From assembly GCF_900108175.1 (NCBI RefSeq), contig NZ_FNVO01000001.1, positions 161,662 to 225,661 on the forward strand: a stretch of DNA of 64,000 bases, in the 5' to 3' direction. This document shows, piece by piece, positions 12,426-22,706 of this stretch. The position numbers were made by a program, and so were the translations under genes. Position 1 is the first letter of the stretch. Each line of letters opens with the position of its first letter. This stretch comes from Thermomonospora echinospora (GTDB lineage: Bacteria > Actinomycetota > Actinomycetes > Streptosporangiales > Streptosporangiaceae). The notes beneath the pieces are model-generated. The model saw only the letters and a list, made by a program, of their open reading frames with translations, had not been told where the DNA came from and made no database searches.

Positions 12426-13619
12426 GTGTCTCGCCGTCTGTTCACCTCTGAGTCCGTCACCGAAGGACATCCCGACAAGATTGCGGACCAGATCAGCGAC
12501 GCGATCCTGGACGCGATGCTGAAGGACGACCCCACCAGCCGGGTCGCCGTGGAGACCATGATCACCACCGGCCAGGTGCACGTGGCCGGCGAGGTGACCA
12601 CCGAGACCTACGTGGACATCCCCGGGGTCATCCGCGAGAAGATCCTGGAGATCGGCTACGACTCCTCCAAGAAGGGCTTCGACGGCCACTCCTGCGGCGT
12701 GTCGGTGTCCATCGGCGCCCAGTCGCCCGACATCGCCCAGGGCGTCGACGACGCCTACGAGACCCGGGAGGGCGAGGGCACCGACGAGCTGGACCGGCAG
12801 GGCGCCGGCGACCAGGGCCTGATGTTCGGCTACGCCACCAACGAGACCCCCGAGCTGATGCCGCTGCCGATCACCATCGCGCACCGGCTGGCCCAGCAGC
12901 TGTCGGCGGTCCGCAAGAACGGCACCGTGCCCTACCTGCGCCCGGACGGCAAGACCCAGGTCACCATCGAGTACGACGGCGACCGCGCGGTCCGCCTGGA
13001 CACCGTGGTGGTCTCCAGCCAGCACGCTCCCGACATCGACCTCAAGGAGCTGCTGACCCCCGACATCAAGGAGCACGTGGTCGACCCGGTGCTGGCCGCC
13101 TTCGACCTGGACACCGACGGCTACCGGCTGCTGGTCAACCCGACCGGCCGCTTCGAGATCGGCGGCCCGATGGGCGACGCCGGGCTGACCGGCCGCAAGA
13201 TCATCGTGGACACCTACGGCGGCATGGCCCGGCACGGCGGCGGCGCCTTCTCCGGCAAGGACCCCTCCAAGGTGGACCGCTCGGCCGCGTACGCGATGCG
13301 CTGGGTGGCCAAGAACATCGTGGCCGCCGAGCTGGCCGACCGCGCCGAGGTGCAGGTCGCCTACGCCATCGGCAAGGCCAAGCCGGTCGGGGTGTTCGTG
13401 GAGACCTTCGGCACCGAGAAGGTCGCGATCGGCAAGATCCAGGAGGCCGTGCTGGAGGTCTTCGACCTGCGCCCGGCCGCCATCGTGCGGGACCTGGACC
13501 TGCTGCGCCCGATCTACCAGCAGACCGCCGCCTACGGCCACTTCGGCCGCCAGGAGCCGGACTTCTCCTGGGAGCGCACCGACCGCGCCGACGCCCTGCG
13601 CTCGGCCGCCGGCCTGTAA
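12426..13619 (+). CDS. metK: S-adenosylmethionine synthetase
   Basis: Makes SAM from methionine and ATP. 397 aa from GTG 12426, with AAGGAG 9 nt upstream. The N-terminal [23 protein letters not shown] motif, the flexible-loop [12 protein letters not shown] motif, [16 protein letters not shown] and the P-loop-like [16 protein letters not shown] are all intact. I searched the 167-nt leader for a SAM riboswitch by eye and recognised none. A strong hairpin follows the stop. Confidence 0.98.
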   Translation: MSRRLFTSESVTEGHPDKIADQISDAILDAMLKDDPTSRVAVETMITTGQVHVAGEVTTETYVDIPGVIREKILEIGYDSSKKGFDGHSCGVSVSIGAQSPDIAQGVDDAYETREGEGTDELDRQGAGDQGLMFGYATNETPELMPLPITIAHRLAQQLSAVRKNGTVPYLRPDGKTQVTIEYDGDRAVRLDTVVVSSQHAPDIDLKELLTPDIKEHVVDPVLAAFDLDTDGYRLLVNPTGRFEIGGPMGDAGLTGRKIIVDTYGGMARHGGGAFSGKDPSKVDRSAAYAMRWVAKNIVAAELADRAEVQVAYAIGKAKPVGVFVETFGTEKVAIGKIQEAVLEVFDLRPAAIVRDLDLLRPIYQQTAAYGHFGRQEPDFSWERTDRADALRSAAGL

Positions 13620-13634
13620 CCGCGTCACACCAGG

Positions 13635-13677
13635 CGGCCCGTGCCCCCGTCCGCTCGGCGGACCAGGGCACGGGCCG
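13635..13677 (+). terminator. Strong GC hairpin downstream of metK
   Basis: CGGCCCGTGCCC (13635-13646) pairs perfectly with GGGCACGGGCCG (13666-13677). Inside it GTCCGC (13649-13654) pairs with GCGGAC (13658-13663). There is no U-tract, as is usual for actinobacterial terminators. It separates metK from priA. Confidence 0.75.
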
Positions 13678-13836
13678 TCTGCCTGCGCCGGTTCGTCCGG
13701 CTCCCGGGAGCCGCGGCCCCGTCGCATGCGGCGCGCACAGGCCGGAACGGCGCATGTGCCGGCACAGGCCGTTGGCATCCTGCGCCCGATGACGCGCGGC
13801 GCTCGAAACGTCCGGCTGATCTGGTAGGACGGGAGC

Positions 13837-15909
13837 GTGACGAACGGCGGCGAGACGGAACTGATCCCGGGCATGGACGTGCTCGCCGTCCCGCCCGCGC
13901 CGGCGAAGACCTCCGCCGCCAAGAAGACCCCCAAGAAGGGCGCCCGGCGGCCCGCCGAGACGCTGCCGGTGGCGCGCGTCCTGGTGGACATGTCGCTGCC
14001 GCACCTGGACCGGCCCTTCGACTACCTCGTCCCGGTCGAACTGGACGCCAAGGCGGTGCCGGGCTGCCGGGTGCGGGTGCGGTTCGCCGGGCAGCTCGTG
14101 GACGGCTTCCTGGCCGAGCGCGTGGCCGACAGCGACCACGAGGGGCGGCTGGCGTTCCTGGAACGGGTCACCTCGCCCGAGCCGGTGCTGACCCCCGAGA
14201 TCGCCGCCCTGGCCAGGGAGGTCGCCGACCGGTACGCCGGGACCCTCGCCGACGTGCTGCGGCTGGCCGTCCCGCCCCGGCACGCCCGCGCCGAGGCCGA
14301 GGAACATCCCGAGCCGGGGGAGGGGCGGCCCGCGCCGCCCGCTCCGGGGCCGTGGGCCGACTATCCGGCCGGGCCATCCTTCCTGACGGCACTGGCCGAG
14401 GGCCGGGCGCCCCGCGCTGTGTGGACGGCGCTGCCCGGCCCGCACTGGCCGGAGGCGATCGCCCGCGCCGTCCGGGCCACCCTGGCGTCGGGACGTGGCG
14501 CGCTGGTGCTGCTCGCCGACGGCCGCCAAGTGGCCCGGGTGGACGCCGCGCTGGCCGAGGTGCTGGAGGGGGCGTCCCGGCATGTGGCACTGACCGCCGA
14601 GCTGGGCCCGGCCGAACGCTACCGGCGGTGGCTGGCCGTCCTGCGCGGCACGGCCGGGGCGGTGGTGGGCACCCGTGCGGCGATGTTCGCCCCGGTGCGG
14701 GACCTCGGGCTGGTCGTGCTGTGGGACGACGGCGACGACGTGCACGCCGAGCCCCATGCCCCGTACCCGCATCCCCGCGAGGTCCTGGCGCTGCGGGCGC
14801 ACCGGTCGCGGGCCGGGGCGCTCATCGGGGGCTTTACCCGCACCACCGACGCCACCGTGCTGGTCGAGACCGGCTGGGCGCACGCGCTCACCGCCGACCG
14901 GCAGCGCATCCGCGCCGTGATGCCCAGGGTGCGGCCCGCCGGCGAGGATGCCGAGCTGGCCAGGGACGAGGCGGCCCGCACCGCGCGGCTGCCCGTGCTG
15001 GCGCTGCGCACCGCCCGGCAGGCGCTGCGGGACGGGCCCGTGCTCGTCCAGGTCCCCAGGCGCGGCTACCTGCCCGGCCTGCGCTGCGGCCGCTGCCGCG
15101 AGCAGGCCCGCTGCGCCGGCTGCCAGGGCCCGCTGTCGCTCAGGTCGTCGCATGCGGCCCCCTACTGCCGCTGGTGCGGCCGCATCGCCGGGGACTGGCA
15201 GTGCCCCGAGTGCGGCGGCCGGCACGTGCGGGCCGCCGTCGTCGGCGCCAGGCGCACCGCCGAGGAGCTGGGCCGGGCCTTCCCGGGAGTGCCCGTGCGG
15301 ACCTCTGGCCGGGAGGGCGTGCTGGACCGGGTGGGGGCCGAGCCGGCCCTCGTGGTATCCACCCCGGGCGCCGAGCCGGTCGCCGACGCCGGTTACGCGG
15401 CGGCGCTGCTGCTGGACGGCTGGGTGCTGCTGGGCCGCGCCGACCTGCGAGTGGCCGAGGAGGCGCTGCGCCGCTGGATGAACGCCGCCGCGCTGGTCCG
15501 CCCCGCCGCGCCGGTGATCGTGCTCGCCGAGGGGGCGCTGCCCCCCGTCCAGGCGCTGATCCGCTGGGACCCGGTGACGCTGGCCGAACGGGAGCTGGCC
15601 GACCGGCGCGAGCTGGGCTTCCCGCCGGCCGCCCGGATGGCGTCGCTGACCGGCACCCCGGCGGCGATCCGCGAGTTGCTGGCCGACACCAGGCTGCCCG
15701 CTGGCGCGCAGGTCCTCGGCCCCGTCCCGGTGGCGGCGCCCCAGGACGGCGCCACGCCCGGCCCGGACCGGGAACGGGCGCTGGTACGAGTGCCGCGCCC
15801 GGCCGGTCCGGCGCTCGGACGCGCGCTGAAGGCCGCCCAGGGGGTACGCAGCGCCCGCCGGGCCCCCGACCCGGTCCGCGTCCAGATCGACCCGCTGGAA
15901 CTCATCTGA
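13837..15909 (+). CDS. priA: PriA primosomal protein N', helicase motifs degenerate
   Basis: Replication restart factor. 690 aa from GTG 13837. The N-terminal 3'-DNA-binding domain is clear (VLVDMSLPHLDRPFDYLVP ... GCRVRVRFAGQLVDGF), as is the zinc-binding region with paired cysteines (CGRC, CAGC, CRWCG, CPECGG; nt 15080-15220). The Walker A motif of helicase PriA is absent: the matching region reads TALPGPHWPEAIARAV, and the DEEH box reads DDGDD. Loss of ATPase motifs is known for actinobacterial PriA, so a structural role is likely. An N-terminal Lys/Ala-rich segment (AKTSAAKKTPKKGARRPAE) precedes the fold. Confidence 0.9.
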   Translation: MTNGGETELIPGMDVLAVPPAPAKTSAAKKTPKKGARRPAETLPVARVLVDMSLPHLDRPFDYLVPVELDAKAVPGCRVRVRFAGQLVDGFLAERVADSDHEGRLAFLERVTSPEPVLTPEIAALAREVADRYAGTLADVLRLAVPPRHARAEAEEHPEPGEGRPAPPAPGPWADYPAGPSFLTALAEGRAPRAVWTALPGPHWPEAIARAVRATLASGRGALVLLADGRQVARVDAALAEVLEGASRHVALTAELGPAERYRRWLAVLRGTAGAVVGTRAAMFAPVRDLGLVVLWDDGDDVHAEPHAPYPHPREVLALRAHRSRAGALIGGFTRTTDATVLVETGWAHALTADRQRIRAVMPRVRPAGEDAELARDEAARTARLPVLALRTARQALRDGPVLVQVPRRGYLPGLRCGRCREQARCAGCQGPLSLRSSHAAPYCRWCGRIAGDWQCPECGGRHVRAAVVGARRTAEELGRAFPGVPVRTSGREGVLDRVGAEPALVVSTPGAEPVADAGYAAALLLDGWVLLGRADLRVAEEALRRWMNAAALVRPAAPVIVLAEGALPPVQALIRWDPVTLAERELADRRELGFPPAARMASLTGTPAAIRELLADTRLPAGAQVLGPVPVAAPQDGATPGPDRERALVRVPRPAGPALGRALKAAQGVRSARRAPDPVRVQIDPLELI

Positions 15910-15934
15910 CCCACCGCTCCGAGCGACGACCCGG

Positions 15935-16108
15935 GTGCGGATTGGGCAACTCTCGCTGTGCCGTGGTCGTCCGGGCTCCGGAGAGGCGGGGCGGGCGATG
16001 TTCGTGCCGGGAAGGCGCCCGTGTGCGGGTCGGGTGGTCTTCGCTGTGCCGTGGTCGTTCAGGGCTCTGAAAGGCAGGTCGGGCGATCTCCGCTCCGCTA
16101 GGGTTCCC
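15935..16108 (+). repeat. Two degenerate tandem copies of an 88-nt unit between priA and the next gene
   Basis: Copy A begins GTGCGGATTGGG (15935) and copy B GTGCGGGTCGGG (16023). They align without gaps, sharing TCGCTGTGCCGTGGTCGT and GGCGGGCGAT/GGTCGGGCGAT blocks. Copy B ends in the TAGGGT that serves as the -10 of the following gene; copy A lacks that box. The two copies are in different reading frames, so a conserved peptide is not supported. Confidence 0.7.
16099..16104 (+). promoter_or_regulatory. -10 box of a probable leaderless transcript
   Basis: TAGGGT lies 6 nt before GTG 16111 with no Shine-Dalgarno sequence between. It sits at the end of the second copy of the 88-nt repeat. Confidence 0.45.
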
Positions 16109-16110
16109 TG

Positions 16111-17916
16111 GTGGCTGACGACTGGGCGGATATCGCCTCCGAGGCCCTCGAACGCTGGGCGAGCGGGTACGGGGGCGGCATCGACACGTACGGGATCCGA
16201 CTGCTGCTCGATCTGGCGCGCCAGGAGCCCGGGCTCACCGGGCCGGAGGAGCTGACCGCGCCGCGGCTGCGCCGCCTGATGCTGGAGACCTTCCCCGACA
16301 CGGTGGTGGCCGAGGTCGAGGACATGCCCTCGGTGATGGCCACGGCGGGCGCGATGGTGGACTTCCTGGCCGGCACCGGGCGGATCGAGGCCAGGCGGGC
16401 CGCCGCGCTGCACCAGGAGCTGGCCGCGCTGGAGCCGGAGCTCACCGAGATCATCACCGAGCTGGACGAGGCCGAGCGGGAGTCGGCCGGCGAGGTGGTG
16501 CGCGGCATGATGCTCGCCGACGGGGTCGCGCTGGACGACGAGGACGCGGTGGGGCGCTGGCTGGCGGACTTCGAGTCGCTCAGCGACGACGAGCGCTTCG
16601 ACCGGGCCGCCGCCTACCTGCGCGAGGCCGAGGAGATGGCGGTACCGCCGGTGGTGCTGGCCCCGCCCGCCGAGCTGGCCGCCGCCGCCCGCCGCTCCGG
16701 GCTGAGCGGGCGGGTGCTCGCGCTGGCCGGATGGGCCGATGGACGGGCCGTCACCGAGCTGGACGAGCCGCTGCCGGCCGACCTCCCCGCCGCCGCGGCC
16801 GCCCTGGACCTGCCGGCGCCCGGGGCGCCCGGCTCGCTCGGCGACCTGCCAGAGCTGGCACGGCTGTGGTGGGCGGCCACCGAGGCCGGGGCGCTGGCCG
16901 CCGCGGGCGGGCGGGCGGCGCCCGGCCCACTGCTGGCGGACCTGCGCGACGGCGGCGACGAGGCCGTCCTGGCCGCCTGGCTGCGGCTGTTCGACGAGGC
17001 GCTGGTGGGCGCCGCCGGGGCCGTCGACGAGGCCGACACCGCGCTGCTGGTCCGGGCCGAGCTGACCGGCGTGCTCATCCACCTGTACGAGCAGGACGAG
17101 CCCGCCGCCCGGCAGGAGCTGGCGGCGGCGCTGGCCGAGCACCTGCGGGAGGCCGCCGAGGAGCACGGCGCTGCGCCGCCGTCCGGGGACGTCGCCGCCG
17201 CGCTCGGCCGCGAGCTGGACGAGCTGGCCTCCTGGGGCGTCGTGGAGACCGTGCCCGGCGGCGGGTGCGCGCTGACCCCGCTCGGCGTGTGGGGGGTCCG
17301 CGAGCTGCTGCTGGCCGAGGGCTTCACCGCCCCGGTCGTCGGCGAGCTGACCGACCGCCCGGCCGCCGCGCTGGTGGCCGGGCTGGAGGGGCACGGCGAG
17401 CACGCCTTCGTCCCGGAGGTCGAACGCTGGCTGGCCGCCCGCCCGCCCGAGACGGCCGCCGCCGAGCTGATCGAGGTCATGCGCTCCGGCGGCCCGGGCG
17501 ACCGCGCCATCGCCGCCGCCGTGCTGGCTGGGGCCGACGCCGCCGCCGAGCCCGTCGTGCGGGAGGCGCTGGCGGACCCTGCCGCCGGCCCCTATGCCAG
17601 GTTGTGGCTGCACGAGCACGGTGACCGGTCGGCCGAGCCCGACGCCGAGGACCTGGCCTGGATGCTGGCCGACACGGTGGCCGCGGCGCTGGAGTCGGCC
17701 GAGCCCGCCGCGGCGGTGGCCGAGGTGCTGGCCGACCTGCCGCCCGACGCCGGCCTGACGGCGCTGATCGAGGCCATGGGCGGCGGCGGGCATCCGCAGG
17801 CCGCCGAGGTGCTGGACGCGCTCGGCGCGCACCTGCCGGACCCGGTGCCGGCCGGTGCGGCCCGCGCCGAGGCGGCTCGCACCCGCGCGGTGAGCGGCCC
17901 GCCGGGATCTCCATAG
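16111..17916 (+). CDS. Large Ala/Glu-rich protein of unknown function
   Basis: 601 aa with no signal peptide or membrane segment. I do not recognise a named family. It is strongly acidic and mostly helical. The N-terminal 150 residues have the most normal composition (WADIASEALERWASGYGGGI, LLLDLARQEPG) and could be a helical domain. The middle has a winged-helix-like stretch near residues 365-410 (LDELASWGVVETVPGGGCALTPLGVWGVRELLLAEGF). The C-terminal third (AADLIEVM-like and HEHGDRSAEPDAEDL segments) resembles HEAT-like helical pairs. It lies between priA and def, possibly co-transcribed with def-fmt-rsmB. The function is unknown. Confidence 0.8.
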   Translation: MADDWADIASEALERWASGYGGGIDTYGIRLLLDLARQEPGLTGPEELTAPRLRRLMLETFPDTVVAEVEDMPSVMATAGAMVDFLAGTGRIEARRAAALHQELAALEPELTEIITELDEAERESAGEVVRGMMLADGVALDDEDAVGRWLADFESLSDDERFDRAAAYLREAEEMAVPPVVLAPPAELAAAARRSGLSGRVLALAGWADGRAVTELDEPLPADLPAAAAALDLPAPGAPGSLGDLPELARLWWAATEAGALAAAGGRAAPGPLLADLRDGGDEAVLAAWLRLFDEALVGAAGAVDEADTALLVRAELTGVLIHLYEQDEPAARQELAAALAEHLREAAEEHGAAPPSGDVAAALGRELDELASWGVVETVPGGGCALTPLGVWGVRELLLAEGFTAPVVGELTDRPAAALVAGLEGHGEHAFVPEVERWLAARPPETAAAELIEVMRSGGPGDRAIAAAVLAGADAAAEPVVREALADPAAGPYARLWLHEHGDRSAEPDAEDLAWMLADTVAAALESAEPAAAVAEVLADLPPDAGLTALIEAMGGGGHPQAAEVLDALGAHLPDPVPAGAARAEAARTRAVSGPPGSP

Positions 17917-17959
17917 ACTGGAAGGACGCCCTTTTCCCAGCCCCCGACAGGAGCCATCG

Positions 17960-18505
17960 TTGGCCGTCAAGCCCATCCGTCTGTTCGGCGACCCGGTGCT
18001 GCGCACGCCGGCCGAGCCGGTCAAGGACTTCGACAAGGAACTGCGCAACCTGGTCAAGGACCTCACCGACACCATGATCGACGCGCCCGGGGCCGGCCTG
18101 GCCGCGCCGCAGCTCGGGGTGGGCCTGCGGGTGTTCACCTACTACGTCGACGACCGGCTCGGCCACCTGGTCAACCCCACGCTCGACCTGTCCGACGAGC
18201 AACAGGACGGTGAGGAGGGCTGCCTGTCCCTGCCCGGCCTGAGCTTCCCGACCCCGCGGGCCTGGCGGGCGGTCGCCAAGGGCTTCAACATGTACGGCGA
18301 GCCGATCACGCTGGAGGGCACGGACCTGCTGGCCCGTTGCGTGCAGCACGAGACCGACCACTTGGACGGCATCCTGTTCATCGACCGGATGGACCCCGAG
18401 CAGCGCAAGGCCGCGATGAAGGCGATCCGGGAGGCCGAGTGGTTCGGCGAGCCCGCCCCGGTGATCAAGGAGTCGCCGCACCGCACCCTGGGCAGGGCGC
18501 TGTAA
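17960..18505 (+). CDS. def: Peptide deformylase
   Basis: Removes the N-formyl group from nascent proteins. 181 aa from TTG 17960, preceded by ACAGGAG at 17947-17953. All three metal or active-site motifs are present: [19 protein letters not shown] and QHETDHLDG. It is followed by fmt and rsmB, so formylation and deformylation enzymes are together. Confidence 0.97.
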   Translation: MAVKPIRLFGDPVLRTPAEPVKDFDKELRNLVKDLTDTMIDAPGAGLAAPQLGVGLRVFTYYVDDRLGHLVNPTLDLSDEQQDGEEGCLSLPGLSFPTPRAWRAVAKGFNMYGEPITLEGTDLLARCVQHETDHLDGILFIDRMDPEQRKAAMKAIREAEWFGEPAPVIKESPHRTLGRAL

Positions 18506-18578
18506 CCCGCGTGACCCGCGGCAGGCAGGTGCGGCCCGCCCGGTGCGGGGTAGGCCGCGTGAGGGAGGCATCGAGTTC

Positions 18579-19508
18579 ATGAGGCTGGTCTTCGCCGGCA
18601 CGCCCGAAACGGCCGTTCCGGCGCTGGAGGCGCTGCTGGCGTCACCGCGGCACGAGGTGGCCGCCGTCGTCACCCGGCCCGACGCGCCCGCCGGGCGCGG
18701 CCGCAAACTGGTGGCCGGGCCGGTCGCGCAGCGGGCCGAGCAGGCCGGGATCGAGGTGCTCAAGCCCGCCAAGGCCAAGGACCCCGACTTCCTGGACCGG
18801 CTGCGCGAGATCGCCCCGGACTGCTGCCCGGTGGTGGCCTACGGGGCGCTGCTGCCCCGCGCCGCGCTGGACATCCCCCGGCACGGCTGGGTCAACCTGC
18901 ACTTCTCGCTGCTGCCCGCCTGGCGCGGCGCCGCCCCCGTCCAGCACGCCGTCCTGCACGGCGACGACGTCACCGGCGCGTGCACGTTCCAGATCGAGGA
19001 GGACCTGGACACCGGGCCGGTTTACGGCGTCCTCACCGAGCCGATCCGGCCCGACGACACCTCCGGCGCCCTGCTGGACCGGCTGGCCCGCGCCGGCGCC
19101 CGCCTGCTGGCCGACACCATGGACGGCATCGAGCAGGGCCTGCTGGAGCCCCGCCCGCAGCCCGCCGAGGGCGTGTCGTACGCCGCCAAGCTCACCCCCG
19201 AGGACGCCCGGGTCGATTGGAGCGCCCCCGCGCTGCGCGTTGACCGGCTTGTGCGCGCCTGCACGCCCGCCCCCGGCGCCTGGACGACCTTCCGCGGCGA
19301 GCGGCTCAAGCTCGGCCCGGTCCGCCCGGCCGCCGGCGGCGGCGACCTGGCCCCCGGCGAGCTGAAGGTCTCCAAGAAGGAGGTGCTGGCCGGCACCGCC
19401 ACCCACCCCGTCGCGCTCGGCGAGGTCCAGCCGCAGGGCAAACGCCGGATGCCCGCCGCCGACTGGATGCGCGGCATCACCCTGACCGGTGAGGACACCC
19501 TGATCTGA
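18579..19508 (+). CDS. fmt: Methionyl-tRNA formyltransferase
   Basis: Formylates initiator Met-tRNA using 10-formyl-THF. 309 aa from ATG 18579, which follows GAGGGAGG. The N-terminal hydrolase-like fold contains the catalytic N-H-D set in [28 protein letters not shown], then the C-terminal OB-fold domain ([15 protein letters not shown] onwards). Its TGA overlaps the rsmB ATG. A 23-codon frame (18511-18582) ends overlapping the fmt ATG, a layout like the mini-ORF chains elsewhere here, but its start does not overlap the def stop. Confidence 0.97.
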   Translation: MRLVFAGTPETAVPALEALLASPRHEVAAVVTRPDAPAGRGRKLVAGPVAQRAEQAGIEVLKPAKAKDPDFLDRLREIAPDCCPVVAYGALLPRAALDIPRHGWVNLHFSLLPAWRGAAPVQHAVLHGDDVTGACTFQIEEDLDTGPVYGVLTEPIRPDDTSGALLDRLARAGARLLADTMDGIEQGLLEPRPQPAEGVSYAAKLTPEDARVDWSAPALRVDRLVRACTPAPGAWTTFRGERLKLGPVRPAAGGGDLAPGELKVSKKEVLAGTATHPVALGEVQPQGKRRMPAADWMRGITLTGEDTLI

Positions 19509-20926
19509 TGACGCCTCGAACCTCGCGGGACCGCCGGGACCGCAACCGGCGGCCCGGCGGCCCCCGCCGCACCGGCGGACCCGAGGACCTGGTGCGGCGC
19601 ACCGCGTTCGACGTCGTGCGGGCGGTGCAGACCCGCGACGCCTACGCCAACCTGCTGCTGCCCGGACGGTTGCGCGAACGCGGCCTGACCGGCCGCGACG
19701 CCGCCCTGGCCACCGAGCTGACCTACGGGACGCTGCGCGGGCGCGGCACCTACGACGCGGTGCTGGCGGTGTGCAGCGACCGCCCGCTGCACCGCATCGA
19801 CGGCCCGCTGCTGGACGTGCTGCGGCTGGGCGCCCACCAGCTGCTGGCCACCCGCATCCCCCCGCACGCGGCCGTCGGCACCGCCGTGGAACTGGCGCGT
19901 TCGGTCGCCGGGCCCGGGCAGGCCAAGTTCGCCAACGCGGTGCTGCGCAAGGTCGCCACCCGCGACCTTGCGGCGTGGCTGGACATCGTGGCGCCCCCGG
20001 GCGACGAGGTCGGCCGCCTGTCGGTGACCTACAGCCATCCCCGCTGGGTCGTCTCCGCGCTGCGCGACGCGCTGGGCCCCGGCCGGGACGAGATCGAGGA
20101 GCTGCTGGCCGCCGACAACGCCCGGCCGCGCGTCACTCTGGTCGCCAAACCCGGCCGCGCCACGGTCGAGGAGCTGCTGGCCGCCGGGGCCGAGCCCGCC
20201 CCGTACTCGCCGTACGCGGCCATCCTGCCCGAGGGCGACCCGTCGGCGGTCGCGGCGGTCGCCGGCGGCCGCGCCGCCGTCCAGGACGAGGCCAGCCAGT
20301 TGGTGGCGCTCGCGCTGGCCGACGCGCCGCTGGACGGGTCGGACGCCCGCTGGCTCGACATGTGCGCCGGCCCCGGCGGTAAGGCGGGCCTGCTGTCGGG
20401 CCTGGCCGCGCAGCGCGGGACCCGGCTGCTGGCCTGCGACGTCCAGCCGCACCGCGCGGGCCTGGTGCGCCGCGCGGTCGACGGGCGCACCGGGGTCGCG
20501 GTCGTGGACGGCACCGTCCCGGCCTGGCGTCCGGGTTCCTTCGACCGGGTGCTGCTGGACGCGCCGTGCACCGGCCTGGGGGCGCTGCGGCGCCGTCCGG
20601 AGTCTCGCTGGCGCCGCGAGCCGGGCTCGGTCGCCGAGCTGGGGCCCCTGCAGCGGGCGCTGCTGACCTCGGCGCTGGAGGCGGTCCGGCCCGGGGGAGT
20701 GGTCGCGTACGTGACGTGCTCGCCGCACCTGGCGGAGACCCGTGTGGTCGTCGACGACGTGCTGCGCGGCCGTCAGGACGTGCAGCGGCTGGACTCCCCG
20801 GCCGTCCTGGCCGGGTCGGCCGCCCGGGAGCCGGCGGGCCTGGGAGAGGGCCCGTACGCCCAGTTCTGGCCGCACCGGCACGGCACCGACGCGATGTTCC
20901 TGGCGCTGCTGCGGCGCACGGCCTGA
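19508..20926 (+). CDS. rsmB: 16S rRNA m5C967 methyltransferase
   Basis: SAM-dependent cytosine-5 methylation of 16S rRNA. 472 aa. An Arg/Gly-rich N-terminus is followed by a NusB-like RNA-binding domain (residues 30-160). The methyltransferase domain has motif I LDMCAGPGGKAGLLSGLAAQ, the DAPCTGLGALRRRPESRW motif and the catalytic TCS in VVAYVTCSPHLAETR. The ATG overlaps the fmt stop (TGATG). Confidence 0.94.
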   Translation: MTPRTSRDRRDRNRRPGGPRRTGGPEDLVRRTAFDVVRAVQTRDAYANLLLPGRLRERGLTGRDAALATELTYGTLRGRGTYDAVLAVCSDRPLHRIDGPLLDVLRLGAHQLLATRIPPHAAVGTAVELARSVAGPGQAKFANAVLRKVATRDLAAWLDIVAPPGDEVGRLSVTYSHPRWVVSALRDALGPGRDEIEELLAADNARPRVTLVAKPGRATVEELLAAGAEPAPYSPYAAILPEGDPSAVAAVAGGRAAVQDEASQLVALALADAPLDGSDARWLDMCAGPGGKAGLLSGLAAQRGTRLLACDVQPHRAGLVRRAVDGRTGVAVVDGTVPAWRPGSFDRVLLDAPCTGLGALRRRPESRWRREPGSVAELGPLQRALLTSALEAVRPGGVVAYVTCSPHLAETRVVVDDVLRGRQDVQRLDSPAVLAGSAAREPAGLGEGPYAQFWPHRHGTDAMFLALLRRTA

Positions 20927-21006
20927 CCGGGCCGATCGCGGGGACGGCGGTTCGAGGCGCCGACCCGGGGTAGCGAACACGGACGACGCCCTCGGGGGGA
21001 CGGACT

Positions 21007-22014
21007 GTGACAGCCTTCATGCTCGCCGTGTCGTTCATCGGCAGCGCGGCGTTCTACCTGCCGCTGCTGGTGCTGGCCTTCTGGTGCGGGAACCCCCGTG
21101 CGGCCGCGCCCGCCGGTGTGGCGCTGGGTCTGAGCGGGATGCTGAACACCCTGCTCAAGCTGGCCTTCCAGGAGCCCCGGCCGTACTGGACCGACCCCGC
21201 CGTGCACGCCCTGGCGTCGGAGTCGACGTTCGGCATGCCCTCCGGCCACGCCCAGGGGTCGATGGTCGCCTGGGGCTTCCTGGCCGTGTACCTCACCCGC
21301 CGGGGATGGGCTCCGCAGCTGCCGGGCAGGTTGTCGGGGGCGCTGCGGCCGGGCTGGGTCTGGGTGCCGACCCTGGTGGTGATCGGCCTGGTCGGCGTCT
21401 CCCGGGTGTACCTGGGCGTGCACTCGCCGGGCCAGGTGGCGGCGGGCTGGGCGATCGGCGGGGCGCTGCTCTTCGTGGTCGTCAGGTTCGGGCCCGTGGT
21501 CGCCGGACGGTGGCGTGACCTGCGGCTCGTCTGGCAGTTCGTCTTGAGCGCGGTGGTGTCGCTGGGCCTGCTGGCGTGCGCCGTCGCGGCCGTCGCGCCG
21601 CTGCGGAACTGGCGGATGCCCCCGGTGTGGCAGGAGGCCATCATCAGGGCGGGCGGTCATGTCGACGTGCATCCCGACCGGCTGGGGATGGAGCGGGCGG
21701 CGCTGGCGGCCGGGCTGCTGTGCGGCCTGCTGGTGGGCCTGTCCTGGCTGGCGCACCGCGGCTGGTTCGCCGCCGGCGGCCCGCCCCTGGCGCGGGTGTC
21801 CCGCGTCCTGGTCGGGGTGGCCGGCCTCGCGGTGATCAACACCGTCCTGCTGCTGCCCGCCCCGCACGTGGCCGTGCTCTTCCTCGCCCAGGCCCTGACC
21901 GGCCTGTGGATCACCGTCGGGGCGCCGGAGGCGTTCGTGCGGCTCGGCCTGGCCCGCCGCCCCACCCCCGGACTCACCCGGCCGGGTGAACCCGCCCTGA
22001 CCCGGGACTCCTAG
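21007..22014 (+). CDS. PAP2-family membrane phosphatase
   Basis: Integral membrane phosphatase, 335 aa with about eight hydrophobic segments. The three PAP2 motifs are present: [18 protein letters not shown] and [13 protein letters not shown] (the last with Gln where many members have Asp). It could act on undecaprenyl diphosphate or phosphatidate; the sequence does not decide. GTG 21007 follows a GGGGGGAC purine tract. The C-terminal 130 residues form extra membrane helices beyond the phosphatase core. Confidence 0.85.
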   Translation: MTAFMLAVSFIGSAAFYLPLLVLAFWCGNPRAAAPAGVALGLSGMLNTLLKLAFQEPRPYWTDPAVHALASESTFGMPSGHAQGSMVAWGFLAVYLTRRGWAPQLPGRLSGALRPGWVWVPTLVVIGLVGVSRVYLGVHSPGQVAAGWAIGGALLFVVVRFGPVVAGRWRDLRLVWQFVLSAVVSLGLLACAVAAVAPLRNWRMPPVWQEAIIRAGGHVDVHPDRLGMERAALAAGLLCGLLVGLSWLAHRGWFAAGGPPLARVSRVLVGVAGLAVINTVLLLPAPHVAVLFLAQALTGLWITVGAPEAFVRLGLARRPTPGLTRPGEPALTRDS

Positions 22015-22017
22015 ACT
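22012..22017 (+). promoter_or_regulatory. -10 box of a probable leaderless rpe transcript
   Basis: TAGACT overlaps the stop codon of the previous gene and lies 7 nt before the rpe GTG 22025; no Shine-Dalgarno sequence is seen. Confidence 0.45.
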
Positions 22018-22024
22018 CGGGCAG

Positions 22025-22696
22025 GTGGCCGTGAAGATCTCTCCCAGCATCCTGTCCGCCGACTTCGCCCGCCTGGCCGAGGAGGTCGCGCTGATCTCCG
22101 AGACCGCCGACTGGGTGCACGTCGACGTGATGGACAACCACTTCGTGCCCAACCTCACCCTCGGGCTGCCCGTGGTCGAGGCGCTGCTCAAGCACAGCGC
22201 GCTGCCGCTGGACTGTCACCTCATGATCGAGGACCCCGACCGGTGGGCACCGCAGTACGCCGAGGCGGGCGCCGGGAGCGTGACCATCCACGCCGAGGCG
22301 GCCAAGGCGCCGATCCGCACCCTGCGGGCCATCCGCGCCGCCGGCGCCCGTGCCGGGCTGGGCATCAACCCGGCCACCCCGGTGGAGCCGTACGAGGACC
22401 TGCTGGGCGAGATCGACATGCTGCTGCTGATGACCGTCGAGCCCGGCTTCGGCGGGCAGAAGTTCCTGGACGTGGTGCTCCCCAAGGTCCGCCGCGCCCG
22501 GCAGCTGATCAAGGGCCGGGACCTGCCGGTGTGGCTGCAGGTCGACGGCGGCGTCAGCGCCGAGACCATCGAACGCTGCGCCGAGGCGGGCGCCGACGTG
22601 TTCGTGGCGGGCAACGCCGTCTACGGCGCCGACGACCCCGCCGAGGCCGTCCGCAACCTGCGCGCCCAGGCCGAGGAGGCGACCGGCGAGGGCTGA
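22025..22696 (+). CDS. rpe: Ribulose-phosphate 3-epimerase
   Basis: Interconverts ribulose 5-phosphate and xylulose 5-phosphate in the pentose phosphate pathway. 223 aa. Metal and catalytic motifs: [43 protein letters not shown] and [12 protein letters not shown]. Ribulose 5-phosphate is also the substrate of RibB encoded downstream; rpe next to rib genes is common in actinobacteria, though here about 3.4 kb of other genes intervene. Confidence 0.97.
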   Translation: MAVKISPSILSADFARLAEEVALISETADWVHVDVMDNHFVPNLTLGLPVVEALLKHSALPLDCHLMIEDPDRWAPQYAEAGAGSVTIHAEAAKAPIRTLRAIRAAGARAGLGINPATPVEPYEDLLGEIDMLLLMTVEPGFGGQKFLDVVLPKVRRARQLIKGRDLPVWLQVDGGVSAETIERCAEAGADVFVAGNAVYGADDPAEAVRNLRAQAEEATGEG

Positions 22697-22706
22697 CCGC
22701 CCGGCA

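Noticed and set aside
13201-18138. Long minus-strand frame opposite metK, priA and the Ala-rich gene
   Set aside because: Antisense shadow of real genes, same composition bias, no domain recognisable.
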